A stretch of DNA of 64,000 nt from the NCBI GenBank assembly GCA_963782985.1, contig CAWALU010000016.1, forward strand, positions 1 to 64,000. Reading direction: 5' to 3'. The translations under genes were made by a program, and so were the position numbers. Within the stretch, counting starts at the first letter, position 1; the number at the start of each line of letters is the position of its first letter. This DNA is from CAVSWT01 sp963782985 (lineage in GTDB: Bacteria > Bacteroidota > Ignavibacteria > Ignavibacteriales > Ignavibacteriaceae). The notes beneath the pieces are model-generated. The model saw only the letters and a program-made list of their open reading frames with translations, searched no databases and was not told the DNA's origin. Shown here one piece after another: positions 28,080 through 37,470 of this stretch.

Positions 28080-29360
28080 TTATTTACATAGAATCATTTT
28101 TTTTGTTTGAGTATTAGCGCCCGATTTAATTTGATCCGAATAAACTGTTAAGCGATAAAAATAAATGCCGCTCGGCAAAGGCGACATATTTTTTCCTTCT
28201 TCATTTGTATTAAAACTGGCTTCGAAATTTCCCGCTGGTCTAAGTCCATCAACTAAAACTGCAACTTCATTCCCCAAAACATCATAAACCTTTAAGCTTT
28301 GCCAGGCTTCTTTATCAGCCCTCCAATTAATTTTCGTACTTGGATTAAATGGATTTGGATAGTTCTGAAAAAGTTGAAACGAGAGATTAGTTTCTTCTTC
28401 TCTTTTTACATCTGTAATATTATTTACACTTTTATACACCCCTCTGCCTGAAGTACCGGCATAAATAAATCCGTCTCCATCCATTGAAATATCAAATATA
28501 GATAAAGTATTCATGCCCGATTTTTTTTCTTCCCAGGTTTCTCCGTTGTCTGTAGAAAGCACCACGCCTTCAAAATTATTTACTCCAGTTCCTGCAGCGA
28601 TAATTCCTTTATTATTCCCATACAAACTTCTTACGTCATAAAATTTACCCGAATTATTTTGTAATTCCCAAGAGTCGCCTAAATTGGTGGAACGATAAAT
28701 ACCAAAATCATCAACGCCTAAAAAAATAAAATTATTCGCTCCAATTGTTAAGTCAGAAAAATAATCAGCCGCCAATCCATTTTTTATACTATGCCATGTA
28801 ATACCATTATCATTTGATCTGATTAATACGCCTAAATCTCCGCCGCAAAAAATCACACCATCATCATTCACAACAATAAATTCTATTCCGCTTGAAGTAT
28901 CAGGTAAATTATAAAGTACATTCCAATTTTCTCCCTCGTCATAAGATTTATAAATTGTTTTATAACTGATTGCAAAGAGTTCTCCATTAGCTGCTATAAA
29001 AATATCTTCAATATTTAAATCTGTTAGTCCTATATTTTTAGTTTTCCAATTTTCTCCCTTATCAGTTGAAATGTAAATACCCTTAGAATAAAATCCGCAA
29101 GCGTACAAATTAGTATTATTTCCCCTAATTAGCTCACGAATTTCTAATGAATCTATTTGCGAGAGATATGACCAGTTCGCTCCTTTATTATTTGATATAT
29201 AAATATCAGAATTAGAAACGCCATAAACTGAATCGCCTTCGCAAGCTATAATTTCATTTACATAAAGTGTATCTAAACCCGCTTGCTGCCAAAAGTTTTG
29301 TGAGTAAGCCGCAATGGTGGAAAGTAAAAACAAAGTTGAGGTTAAAAATAAATTTCTCAT
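28080..29360 (-). CDS. Secreted BNR/YCF48-like repeat protein with T9SS sorting domain
   Basis: The 426-residue protein has a signal peptide ending AYSQ and about seven repeats carrying the Asp-box-like pattern S-x-D-x-G-x-x-W (STDKGENWKTK, SYDEGENWNVL, SNDNGITWHSI, STDNGETWEE), so it folds as a beta-propeller. Around residue 340 QNYPNPFNPSTKI starts the T9SS sorting domain, which ends TKKMILCK. Such proteins are exported to the cell surface; ligand or enzyme activity is unknown. It converges with the TonB receptor at 28061 and resembles the gene at 37471. Confidence 0.85.
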   Translation of the reverse strand: MRNLFLTSTLFLLSTIAAYSQNFWQQAGLDTLYVNEIIACEGDSVYGVSNSDIYISNNKGANWSYLSQIDSLEIRELIRGNNTNLYACGFYSKGIYISTDKGENWKTKNIGLTDLNIEDIFIAANGELFAISYKTIYKSYDEGENWNVLYNLPDTSSGIEFIVVNDDGVIFCGGDLGVLIRSNDNGITWHSIKNGLAADYFSDLTIGANNFIFLGVDDFGIYRSTNLGDSWELQNNSGKFYDVRSLYGNNKGIIAAGTGVNNFEGVVLSTDNGETWEEKKSGMNTLSIFDISMDGDGFIYAGTSGRGVYKSVNNITDVKREEETNLSFQLFQNYPNPFNPSTKINWRADKEAWQSLKVYDVLGNEVAVLVDGLRPAGNFEASFNTNEEGKNMSPLPSGIYFYRLTVYSDQIKSGANTQTKKMILCK

Positions 29361-29381
29361 TTCAAATTCCGATTATAAAAA

Positions 29382-29420
29382 TTATTTAGATAAAATCATT
29401 TTTTTGCTGATGGTTCCATC
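29382..29420 (-). pseudogene. Remnant of a T9SS sorting-domain C-terminus
   Basis: On the minus strand 12 codons read DGTISKKMILSK and then a stop, like the last residues of intact sorting domains in this window (TKKMILLK, TKKMILCK). Stops occur just upstream in this frame, so only the tail survives. It is probably the leftover of a deleted or decayed neighbour of the same family. Confidence 0.45.
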
Positions 29421-29604
29421 AAAATATCATTAAAACATAACGAAATGTTTCCTATATTAAAAAATTTTTTAAAATAATTTTTACTTTTTCAACTCCCGTT
29501 TATTCAACTTATCTGAATTATGATTGTATTAAATGCAGTTTATGTAAAGGGCTTTATATTTTTGTTGTTTTTTACTTTTGATAAAACGAAAGTACCAAAG
29601 CATT

Positions 29605-31884
29605 CTAAAACTCAGCGCTAATGCCGATTGACGGCAATATTCCGATTGAAGAAGTTTCATCAATTTTCTGCTCGCGTGAATCCCATCTAACAGAATTAGA
29701 ATTTTTTCTATTATAAATATTTTGTACATCAAGATATGTTATCAAAGTCCAGCCAGAAAAATACCATCGTTTATCCACCCTGACATCAAGACTATGAATT
29801 GATTTGAGACGCTTAGAATTGTAATTAATAATTTCTTGCTTACCTATTGAGTTGAAAGGTGTATATGGGGCTCCCGATGCAAATCTAAATCTTAAACTTG
29901 CTTCCCAAAATTCATTCATTTTATATCCGCCGCTTAAATTGAAAAGCCAATTTTGGTCATAACTTCCGGGCTTACTAATTCCATCTAAAGAAGTATAATC
30001 CGCTTTGCTGTAAGTTAAACTAAGCAATCCGTAATAAGGAATATCGGATAATTTTTTTTGAATTGATAATTCCACGCCGCGCGCTTTTCCGTATCCGGCA
30101 TCGACCAAAGGCTCTAATCCAAACGATGAAAAGTTTCCTTCTCCTCCTTCAAAACCCGCTCCGGTATTTGCAAGAATTAAATAGGGTCGTATTGTACTGG
30201 TAGGATAATCAGAATATTTTTTATAAAAACCTTCAACTTTTAATAATGCATCAGCAGCTATCTTATGGTCAAATCCAATTATAAATTGATTCACAGTTAT
30301 CATTTTTAAATTCTTATTGCTTTCAAAAGCTTCAAGCCAAATATAAGAAGGGGATTGGTGATAGATTCCAGTACTCAAATTTAAATTTGTTAGTTGAGTT
30401 AATTTATAGGAGAGTGATAATCTGGGACTTAAACTAAAACTATTATTGATGGCAGTAAAAATATCAGCGCGTAAACCAATATTAGTATTAAGCTTACTGA
30501 ATAATAATCTGTTATAGCTTAAATACGTTCCGAATTTATTGTAAGTATTATTCGAGCTAAAATTTGAAACTGGCAATGAGTCGCCAAAAGTAGTTACAAA
30601 AGTTGGAAAAAGAATATCATAATTTGCCTTAATAAATTTAATAGAACCGCCAAAATTTATTTCAGATTTATCGGATAATTTTAAAACTAATTCGGCTCGT
30701 ACTGAATTTTCTGCTTCAAGAGATTTGTTTAAGAAAATTGGGTTGAGTTCTATATCACTTTGAATGCTATTATACTTAATATAATTTCGATTTAATGCAA
30801 GATTAATAAATCCATTATCAATTAAACGTCTATAAGATATTCCAGTTAAGTATTGTACTTGATCGGAACCAAGTATTCGGGAATTATCAAATCGCTGCTC
30901 ATCTGTGTCATTAAAAAATTTCACATTATCAAAAGCGCTAATGAATAAAAAACTTATTTTATCTTTTATATCCGGGTTAATATCTGATTTAAACATTACA
31001 TCATAGTATTCAGGAACAAAAGCAAAACCAGCAGCTTTAAAAATGAAATCCAAATAGCTCCTACGAGCAGAAAAAATAAAATTTGATTTACTACTGATTG
31101 GACCCTCTAAGTTTAAACCAAACTGAGAAGCTGATATTGTTGCTTTTCCGCCAATTCTATCTTCGCGCCCTTCTCTAAGTTTTATAGATAGAACTGATGA
31201 AAGTTTGTCTCCGTATAAAGCAGAAAATCCACCTGTTGAAAATGATGTTTCTCGAACAAAATCAAGATTTATATAACTTAAAGGTCCGCCGCTCACTCCC
31301 TGACCTCCGAAATGATTTATATTAGAAACTTCAATTCCATCAATCAAATATAAATTTTCGGATGGCGCACCTCCTCGAACAATTAAATCATTTCTTCCGG
31401 CATCAGCCTGCGCAACTCCGGGGAGAATAGAAAGCGCACGAATTACATCCTCAAAACCGCCGGGGCTTCTTCTTATTTCTTCATAACTGAAATTTTTAAC
31501 GCTCGTTACTTCAATTGGATTAGTTGAAAAATAATCGCTGGTAACTGAAACATTTTCTAATTGAATGGCTTCTTCCAAAAGTTCGAAATTAATTTCGGCA
31601 GGTTTTCCGGGCTGCACTACTATATCTGTTCGTGTTAAGGAATTATATCCAATTACCGATGCTTTAACTTGATATGTATTAAAAGGTAAATTATTAATTT
31701 CATAATATCCATCTTCGTTGGTTGCCGATCCAAAATTGGTTCCTATAACAGTAACATTTGCAAAAGGTATGATTTTTTTAGTTTGTATATCAATGACCCT
31801 GCCATAAATGCTAACGTTGTTGTTTTGTGCCTGTGCAGAAATAATAAAAAGTAAAGTAAATATTCCAATTAATAATTTTTTCAT
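29605..31884 (-). CDS. TonB-dependent receptor with carboxypeptidase-regulatory-like domain
   Basis: The 759-residue protein comprises a signal peptide (IFTLLFIISAQAQ), a regulatory-like beta-sandwich (YGRVIDIQTKKIIPFANVTV) to about residue 110, a plug (SYEEIRRSPGGFEDVIRAL, DLIVRGGAPSENLYLIDGIE) and an outer-membrane barrel to the C-terminus. It differs in the plug and barrel from the receptor at 25629, so they are not recent duplicates. It lies five bases downstream of prfC on the same strand, but a functional link is unlikely. Substrate is unknown. Confidence 0.88.
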   Translation of the reverse strand: MKKLLIGIFTLLFIISAQAQNNNVSIYGRVIDIQTKKIIPFANVTVIGTNFGSATNEDGYYEINNLPFNTYQVKASVIGYNSLTRTDIVVQPGKPAEINFELLEEAIQLENVSVTSDYFSTNPIEVTSVKNFSYEEIRRSPGGFEDVIRALSILPGVAQADAGRNDLIVRGGAPSENLYLIDGIEVSNINHFGGQGVSGGPLSYINLDFVRETSFSTGGFSALYGDKLSSVLSIKLREGREDRIGGKATISASQFGLNLEGPISSKSNFIFSARRSYLDFIFKAAGFAFVPEYYDVMFKSDINPDIKDKISFLFISAFDNVKFFNDTDEQRFDNSRILGSDQVQYLTGISYRRLIDNGFINLALNRNYIKYNSIQSDIELNPIFLNKSLEAENSVRAELVLKLSDKSEINFGGSIKFIKANYDILFPTFVTTFGDSLPVSNFSSNNTYNKFGTYLSYNRLLFSKLNTNIGLRADIFTAINNSFSLSPRLSLSYKLTQLTNLNLSTGIYHQSPSYIWLEAFESNKNLKMITVNQFIIGFDHKIAADALLKVEGFYKKYSDYPTSTIRPYLILANTGAGFEGGEGNFSSFGLEPLVDAGYGKARGVELSIQKKLSDIPYYGLLSLTYSKADYTSLDGISKPGSYDQNWLFNLSGGYKMNEFWEASLRFRFASGAPYTPFNSIGKQEIINYNSKRLKSIHSLDVRVDKRWYFSGWTLITYLDVQNIYNRKNSNSVRWDSREQKIDETSSIGILPSIGISAEF

Positions 31885-31889
31885 TTGAA

Positions 31890-33509
31890 TCAGTTACCGT
31901 TCGTTTCTTTTATTTCATTCTCAAATGGGATATCACTCAAAACCACTTTAGGATTTTTTTCCATGAAATAATTCATCGACCATTCGCTCGTTAAAAGTAT
32001 TGTCAATCTATTTTCAGAATCATAAGCCCAAGCAGCGCCGGCGGGAAGCAAAATATTATTTATTTCTTGCTCGCTTACTTCTGGCGAGACCCAACGTAGA
32101 ACCTTCCAGTTAGTTTGTTCCAATCTTGACTCAGCGCCGTACTCATCCTGCAGTCTGTACTGCACAACTTCAAATTGAAGCGGACCAACTGCGCCCAGCA
32201 GCGGAGTTTTTTGCAAAGAATTTTTTAAATAGAATGCTTGTATAACCCCTTCCTGTAAAAGCTGATCTAAACCATCTCTAAATTTTTTATAGTTAGATGG
32301 GTTTGGATTATGCATAATCACAAAATGTTCCGGCGCAAATTTTGGAATTTCATTATAAATAATATTAGTATCGGATGTTATTGTATCTCCAATTCCAAAA
32401 TTTGAATTGCCGACAAAGCCGATAATATCTCCCGCATATGCTTCGTCCACAGTTTCTCTTTCCTGTCCAAACATTTTTTGTGAATTTGATAAACGAATTT
32501 TTTTCCCGTTCTCTGCGTGAAAAGCCTGCATGTCTCGTTCAAATTTCCCGGAACAAATTCTCATAAAAGCAATTCTATCTCTATGCCTCGGATCCATATT
32601 TGCTTGAATTTTAAAAACAAATCCTGAGAATCTTTCGTCGTCAGTTTCAATTACATCACCATTACTTTGTCTTGGCGAAGGAGGCAATGCGTAATCTAAA
32701 AAGCCGTCAAGTAAAAGTTGAATTCCAAAGTTATTTATTGCGCTTCCAAAAAATACCGGGCTTAATTTACCATTCAATAATTTTTTCCTTATCAAATTCA
32801 GCTCCGGCAGTTTCAATCATTTCAATTTCTTCCACAAATTTTTCATAACTCTCGCCGCTTAATTTTTGCTTTAACAAAATCTCCAGACAGGATCGTGAAT
32901 TTCAACGGGAGCTTTGTACGCACCGCCGGTTGTTCTTTCAAATAAATGAACTTGTTTTGTCTGCCTGTCATAAACTCCCTTAAAATCTAATCCGGTTCCC
33001 AAGGGATAATTCATAGCATAAGCGTGAATCCCCAAAACGTTTTCCAGTTCATCCATCAATTCAAGAGGATCGCGCGTAGGTCGGTCTAGTTTATTCATAA
33101 AAGTGAAAATTGGAATTTCCCGCTTTCGGCATACTTCAAAAAGTTTTCTTGTTTGTGCTTCAATTCCTTTTGCTGCATCAATAACCATCACTACAGAATC
33201 AACAGCGGTTAGCACTCTATAGGTATCTTCCGAAAAATCTTCGTGACCGGGAGTATCAAGCAGATTTATCTTATAATCTTTATAATCAAATTGAAGAACA
33301 GTAGAACTGATTGAAATGCCTCTTTTCTTCTCAAGCTCCATCCAATCCGATGTTGCTTTACGCTGATTTTTTCTCGCGGTTACAGAACCCGCTAATTGCA
33401 GCGCTCCGCCGTATAACAAAAACTTTTCAGTTAAAGTTGTTTTGCCCGCATCGGGGTGTGATATAATTGCAAAAGTTCTTCTTCTATTAATTTCTTTTAT
33501 ATAGCTCAT
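31890..33509 (-). pseudogene. prfC: Peptide chain release factor 3, two compensating frameshifts
   Basis: Two open pieces (33509 to 32871, and 32816 to 31890) together match RF3 of about 525 residues. The first holds the GTPase domain (SHPDAGKTTLTEK, LLDTPGHEDFSEDTYR, FMNKLDRPTRDP); the second holds the domain II/III region (SPVFFGSAINNFG, GPLQFEVVQYRLQDEYG). The missing link is present in the third frame (EILLKQKLSGESYEKFVEE and onward). Adding one G at 32883-32884 and removing one A from the A6 run (T6 on the plus strand, 32781-32786) gives one continuous protein. RF3 recycles RF1 and RF2 from the ribosome using GTP. Both lesions are single-base and close to each other, so sequencing error is more likely than gene death. 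Confidence 0.88.
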
Positions 33510-33831
33510 TTTTTTTTTGATTGAAATTTAATGTGAATTTAAAATGATGAAGGAAGTTTAAAATAAACTTTGCGGCTTGACTAATAAAATTTGGAATGAA
33601 ATAAAATCATCGCTTCTTAATAATTAAAATTGATGGTTCAAATTTAAGTAAAATTTTTGTAAGAATATCATTTATGAAATTCCACTAAAGTATGTTCAAA
33701 AATTTAGTATTCATTATCCGCACAGTCTTTCAGAAGGAACCTCGCTAAGACTTAATAATAATTTTATTTTAAAAAAATTCTTGCTGAATGACAACCATAA
33801 AATATAGCGGACTTTAGTAGGAATTCCCTAC
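33510..33831. other. Intergenic gap without a recognisable gene
   Basis: The gap is 322 AT-rich bases. AGTAGG and CCTACT form a near-palindrome at 33815-33832. A stretch at about 33724-33798 (TCTTTCAGAAGGAACCTCGC ... CTGAATGACAA) resembles a decayed copy of a dispersed repeat common in environmental bacterial genomes. I see no coding potential on either strand. Confidence 0.4.
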
Positions 33832-34176
33832 TCAACCGGGGGGCCACTTCATTTGTCTGCCGCCAAGCAAATGCAAATGTAAATGATAAACTTCTTGTCC
33901 GCCTTTGGGACCGCAATTAAAAACAAGCCTGTAGCCATCCTCGTCTATGTTTAAATCTTTTGCAATTTTATTTGCTCTGTCAATCATTTGCCCCAAAAGC
34001 TGTGAATGTTCGTCTAAATTTATTTCGCTAATTTTTGATATTTCAGTTTTAGGGATGATGAGAATATGAACCGGCGCCTGCGGATTGACGTCTTTAAAAG
34101 CCAAAATACTTTCGTCTTCATAAACAATGTCCGCCGGAATGTCTTTACTAATTATTTTTGAAAATATTGTCGCCAT
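33832..34176 (-). CDS. HIT-family nucleotide-binding protein (HINT-like)
   Basis: The 114-residue histidine-triad protein has IFSKIISKDIPADIVYEDE at the N-terminus, AFKDVNPQAPVHILIIPK, and the triad YHLHLHLLGGRQMKWPPG at the C-terminus. HINT proteins hydrolyse AMP-lysine and other purine nucleoside phosphoramidates. Length and motifs are normal. The stop of the NtrC-type regulator upstream is two bases away, so the pair is probably cotranscribed. Confidence 0.92.
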   Translation of the reverse strand: MATIFSKIISKDIPADIVYEDESILAFKDVNPQAPVHILIIPKTEISKISEINLDEHSQLLGQMIDRANKIAKDLNIDEDGYRLVFNCGPKGGQEVYHLHLHLLGGRQMKWPPG

Positions 34177-34178
34177 AA

Positions 34179-35540
34179 TTATTCCTTCCGTTCAATTCCG
34201 TACTTTTTTATTTTATTATAAAGATGACTTCGTTGAATATCAAGTATCTCGGCAGTCTTAGTGATGTTCCAATCATTTGCATCCAATTGTTTATTTATGA
34301 AAGCGCGTTCAGCTTTCTCTTTAAATTCTTGAAACGAATTGCTGTCGTTAATAATATTATCAATTGAAGAAGATCCGGCGGCAAAAAGTATTTCAATATC
34401 TTTTTGTGAAATTTCTTTTTTATCAATAATAATTATAATTCTTTCAATAATATTTTTTAGCTCGCGCACATTTCCGCTCCACGATAAAGACTGCAAAAAT
34501 TTTATAGCGCTCTCGTCAAATTTTACTGCGGGCTTTTTGTGTTTATTTGTAATTTCGTTTACAAAACTTTCAACAAGAATTGGAATATCTTCAGTGCGTT
34601 CTTTTAAGGGCGGAATGTTAATTGGAATAACATTTAATCTGTGAAATAAGTCTTCGCGAAAATTTCCTTTTTCAATTTCTTCTTTTAAGTTTTTATTTGT
34701 AGCTGCAATTATGCGAACATCAACTTCAATGCTTTTTGTGCCGCCCACTCGTTGAATTTTACCGTCTTCAATTGCGCGTAAAACTTTTGCTTGGGCCTGC
34801 AGACTCATATCGCCGATCTCATCCAAAAAAATTGAGCTTTTATCAGCAAGCTCAAATTTGCCGATGCGCTGCTGCATAGCGCCGGTGAAAGAACCTTTCT
34901 CGTGCCCAAATAATTCTGATTCAATTAATTCATTTGGAATTGCCGCGCAGTTTACTTCGACTAAAGTTTTATCCTTTCTTCCGCTTTTATTATGAATGGC
35001 GCGGGCTACTAATTCTTTGCCGGTGCCATTGTCGCCGGTAATTAAAACGCGGGTATCTAACGGCGCGACCTTTTCAATTAGTTCTAAAATACTTTTTATC
35101 GCTTTGCTTTTGCCGAGAATTTTACCATCGCCCAATCCCGCCAGGCGGGATTTAATTTCTAAGTTTTCATTTAAAAGATTGAATTGTTCAACGGCGTTGC
35201 GAACGCTGATAACAAGCTTTTCTCTATCGATTGGTTTTTCAATAAAATCAAACGCGCCAAGCCGAGTAGCTTTAATTGCATTTTCCACGCTGCCGTGCGC
35301 GGAAATAATTATTACCGAAACCGAAACATTTTTTTCTTTAATTCTTTTAAGAACTTCAAACCCGCTCATCTCAGGCATTTGAATATCAAGCAGTAAAGCT
35401 GCAGTATTACTCTCTGAAATTTTCTCCAATCCTTCCGAAGCCTTAGTTGAGTAATCAACATTGTAGCCTTCATATTCAAGGATCATTTGAATGCTTTCGC
35501 AAATTTCTTTTTCGTCGTCTATAATTAATATTGAATTCAT
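34179..35540 (-). CDS. NtrC-family sigma-54-dependent response regulator
   Basis: The 453-residue regulator has a receiver domain (LIIDDEKEICES; phospho-acceptor D52 in LLLDIQMPEMSG), an AAA+ domain with GDNGTGKELVARAIH as Walker A and SSIFLDEIGDMSL as Walker B, and a Fis-type helix-turn-helix (WNITKTAEILDIQRSHLYNK). The sigma-54 contact loop reads GSFTGA instead of GAFTGA, a natural variant. It activates sigma-54 promoters after phosphorylation. Its kinase is not adjacent. The receiver-AAA+ linker contains a palindromic repeat (35134-35152) translated in frame as part of SRLAGL. Confidence 0.93.
   Translation of the reverse strand: MNSILIIDDEKEICESIQMILEYEGYNVDYSTKASEGLEKISESNTAALLLDIQMPEMSGFEVLKRIKEKNVSVSVIIISAHGSVENAIKATRLGAFDFIEKPIDREKLVISVRNAVEQFNLLNENLEIKSRLAGLGDGKILGKSKAIKSILELIEKVAPLDTRVLITGDNGTGKELVARAIHNKSGRKDKTLVEVNCAAIPNELIESELFGHEKGSFTGAMQQRIGKFELADKSSIFLDEIGDMSLQAQAKVLRAIEDGKIQRVGGTKSIEVDVRIIAATNKNLKEEIEKGNFREDLFHRLNVIPINIPPLKERTEDIPILVESFVNEITNKHKKPAVKFDESAIKFLQSLSWSGNVRELKNIIERIIIIIDKKEISQKDIEILFAAGSSSIDNIINDSNSFQEFKEKAERAFINKQLDANDWNITKTAEILDIQRSHLYNKIKKYGIERKE
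35134..35152. repeat. REP-like palindrome inside a coding linker
   Basis: AATCCCGCC and GGCGGGATT form perfect nine-base arms around one base. The element lies within the response-regulator gene at about codons 130-136, between the receiver and AAA+ domains, and is read through in frame. It is strikingly GC-rich compared with flanking sequence. Confidence 0.75.
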
Positions 35541-35585
35541 AATTTTAGGTGAAAAACGTTTTATTCATATTTATAGTTACAAATT

Positions 35586-36233
35586 TTATCTAAAATAAAA
35601 TAATGATGTGATTAGGAAAATTTGAGAGGGAAGTATGTTTTTATTTTCTTTTAGAAATTCTCCAAAAATATTTCCCAGTTTGTTCGTTCTTAAATCCCTT
35701 TCATCAATAGCCGATTGAACCTTAAAATTCTCTTCAAAATTCTCCACAAAATAACCAATTAAATCACCCAAATCAAAGATGTTAGAGGAGTATGAAATAA
35801 AAGCACTGCCGAAGAAATGCGCTAATTTATCTTTGTCACCATATTTATTTTGAGGTGTATCGTAAAATAAATATCTCGGAAGATTTTTATTCTTCTTTTT
35901 AAATGTAGAATCATCCGCTGAAGTTAGCGGATAATAGATTTTAATATTTATTAGCGGAATTATAATTGGAATTTTGTTGTACGGAACGCAAGCAAACGTA
36001 AGAGCAAGCAATGCTTCATCAATGTCATCATCATAAAATTTAACTGCGCGAAGAAAAATTGAATCGGCTAAAACAGCATCGTTGTTTGATGATTTGAGAT
36101 TTTTAAAATAATCGCTTGCAATAAATCCGGAAATATAATTTACGCCTTTTGACAATTTGCTTTGCTGCGCGAAAAAATTAGTTGTTAAAAAGGTAGAAAA
36201 TAAAATTGCTAAAAATAAAAATTTAAACTTCAT
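35586..36233 (-). CDS. Exported hypothetical protein
   Basis: The predicted protein is 215 residues from ATG 36233, which begins with a good signal peptide (MKFKFLFLAILFSTF, then FFAQQ). A longer frame to 36350 is open, but its extra residues run into the divergent tonB region, so the shorter start is preferred. The C-terminal half has DKLAHFFGSAFISYSSN followed by hydrophobic stretches. This resembles small DUF2279/YfiM-type lipoprotein sequences only weakly. Function is unknown. It is divergent from the tonB gene across about 110 bases. Confidence 0.6.
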   Translation of the reverse strand: MKFKFLFLAILFSTFLTTNFFAQQSKLSKGVNYISGFIASDYFKNLKSSNNDAVLADSIFLRAVKFYDDDIDEALLALTFACVPYNKIPIIIPLINIKIYYPLTSADDSTFKKKNKNLPRYLFYDTPQNKYGDKDKLAHFFGSAFISYSSNIFDLGDLIGYFVENFEENFKVQSAIDERDLRTNKLGNIFGEFLKENKNILPSQIFLITSLFYFR

Positions 36234-36342
36234 GCAAACAATATAAGGAACAACAGAAAATATATTAAGTATAATTTGGAACATTGGTCGATCAGTAAAA
36301 ATTATTCCAACAAAAAAATGGCTCTGCCAAAGGAGATGACCT

Positions 36343-36996
36343 ATGTCCATTTATAAAACCAAAAAAGCTGATCTAAAAGGAAAGTACAAATTTTATTTAG
36401 AAATAAGTTTCATCATTACTTTAATTTTATTAATTGCGGCTTTTAAATATGTTCCCAATGCAAAAACAACGGTAAAAATTTTAGATGCAACCCCAGAAAT
36501 TCCAACCATATTTGACGCGATAGATCGAACCGAGCAAAACACAAAGCCGCCCGATTTACCCAAACCTTTAGAGCCGGTAATATCTTATGCCGATGAAATT
36601 GATGATATTAATTTTGCCTCGACAGAAATAAATTATGACGACATAATTAGTCTGCCGCCTCCTTTAAAAGAACAAAAAATTATTGAAGAAGAGGAGAATA
36701 TTTTTGTTGCCGTAGAAGAAATGCCTGAAATAATAGGCGGGCTGGCAGCGATTCAAAGTAAAATAAGTTATACGGAGTTGGCAAGAAAAGCCGGCATTGA
36801 AGGGAAGATAATTGTTACAGCTATTATTAATGAAGAAGGAAAAGTTATTCATGCGGAAGTTGTAAAAGGGCTAATTCCGCAGCTTGATGAATTGGCATTG
36901 AACGCAGTAAAATCAACCTTGTTTAAGCCCGGAAGACAAAGAGGCAAACCGGTAAAAGTGCAAATGTCAATTCCTATAAGTTTTAAACTTAGATAA
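36343..36996 (+). CDS. tonB: Energy transducer TonB
   Basis: The 217-residue protein has one N-terminal membrane helix (about 18-36, FYLEISFIITLILLIAAF), a Pro/acidic periplasmic spacer (QNTKPPDLPKPLEP) and a C-terminal TonB domain with ARKAGIEGKIIVTAIINEEG and the conserved ending VQMSIPISFKLR. It links the proton-motive force from ExbBD to the outer-membrane receptors such as those at 25629 and 29605. A strong ribosome site (AAGGAG about 9 bases upstream) sets the start. A hairpin terminator follows. Confidence 0.9.
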   Translation: MSIYKTKKADLKGKYKFYLEISFIITLILLIAAFKYVPNAKTTVKILDATPEIPTIFDAIDRTEQNTKPPDLPKPLEPVISYADEIDDINFASTEINYDDIISLPPPLKEQKIIEEEENIFVAVEEMPEIIGGLAAIQSKISYTELARKAGIEGKIIVTAIINEEGKVIHAEVVKGLIPQLDELALNAVKSTLFKPGRQRGKPVKVQMSIPISFKLR

Positions 36997-37013
36997 TATA
37001 ATATAAAATTTAT

Positions 37014-37050
37014 TTAAGGCTCATCGGACAGCTAACGGATGAGCCTTGCT
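37014..37050 (+). terminator. Rho-independent-like terminator after tonB
   Basis: AAGGCTCAT (37016-37024) and ATGAGCCTT (37039-37047) form a stem around a 14-base loop, about 20 bases after the tonB stop. The downstream T-tract is poor, so it is somewhat weak. Confidence 0.7.
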
Positions 37051-37055
37051 TAAAA

Positions 37056-37470
37056 AATTATTTATTTGTTTGAGAAAACTTGTAAAAAAAATAATTTTGT
37101 TACTCTATTGACTATTGTAATTATATTATGTAAGTCTGCATAGTCAAAAAGGAAAACTCAGATGAAAACCCTACCATCTGGTTTTGTTATTAAATCCTTC
37201 CCTTATTTTAGCTTTTCAAATTCGAAACCAATTCAAAATTATAATATTTCTTTTAACAATTTCTCAATACAGAATTTAAATGTTAAAAATTTAATTGTTT
37301 TAATTAAAATATTTTGGGAGTGTAAATATGTATCTCCTGGAAAGGGTCAATGAATGATTATTAATTTATTATAAACATGTTTATTTAAACATACAAATAG
37401 CCCTAACTACACGTTAAAGATTATAACAGATACAATAAAAAATTGAATTTAAAATAATTAGGGAACTAAA
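37056..37470. other. Long gap before a T9SS gene; possible small frame
   Basis: A 63-codon frame (37162-37353) begins at an ATG with AAGGA nine bases upstream, but its sequence is low-complexity Asn/Phe/Ile and matches no family I know, so I do not call it a gene. TTGACT followed by an AT-rich block near 37105-37130 could be a promoter. Nothing else is seen. Confidence 0.25.

Noticed and set aside
33315..33509. The two prfC pieces as two separate translation GTPase genes
   Set aside because: The first has only the G domain and the second only the RF3 domain II/III; the linking peptide exists in the third frame, so they are one broken gene.
34996..35382. 128-codon plus-strand frame opposite the NtrC-type regulator
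   Set aside because: It is antisense to a well-conserved gene, has low-complexity Leu/Ser content and no ribosome site; a shadow frame.
35586..36350. 254-residue version of the exported hypothetical protein
   Set aside because: A clean signal peptide starts at ATG 36233; the upstream part has no homologous look and would extend into the divergent tonB 5' region.
37162..37353. 63-codon frame with a fair ribosome site
   Set aside because: The sequence is low-complexity and AT-driven, with no signal peptide or domain; kept only as a note on the gap.
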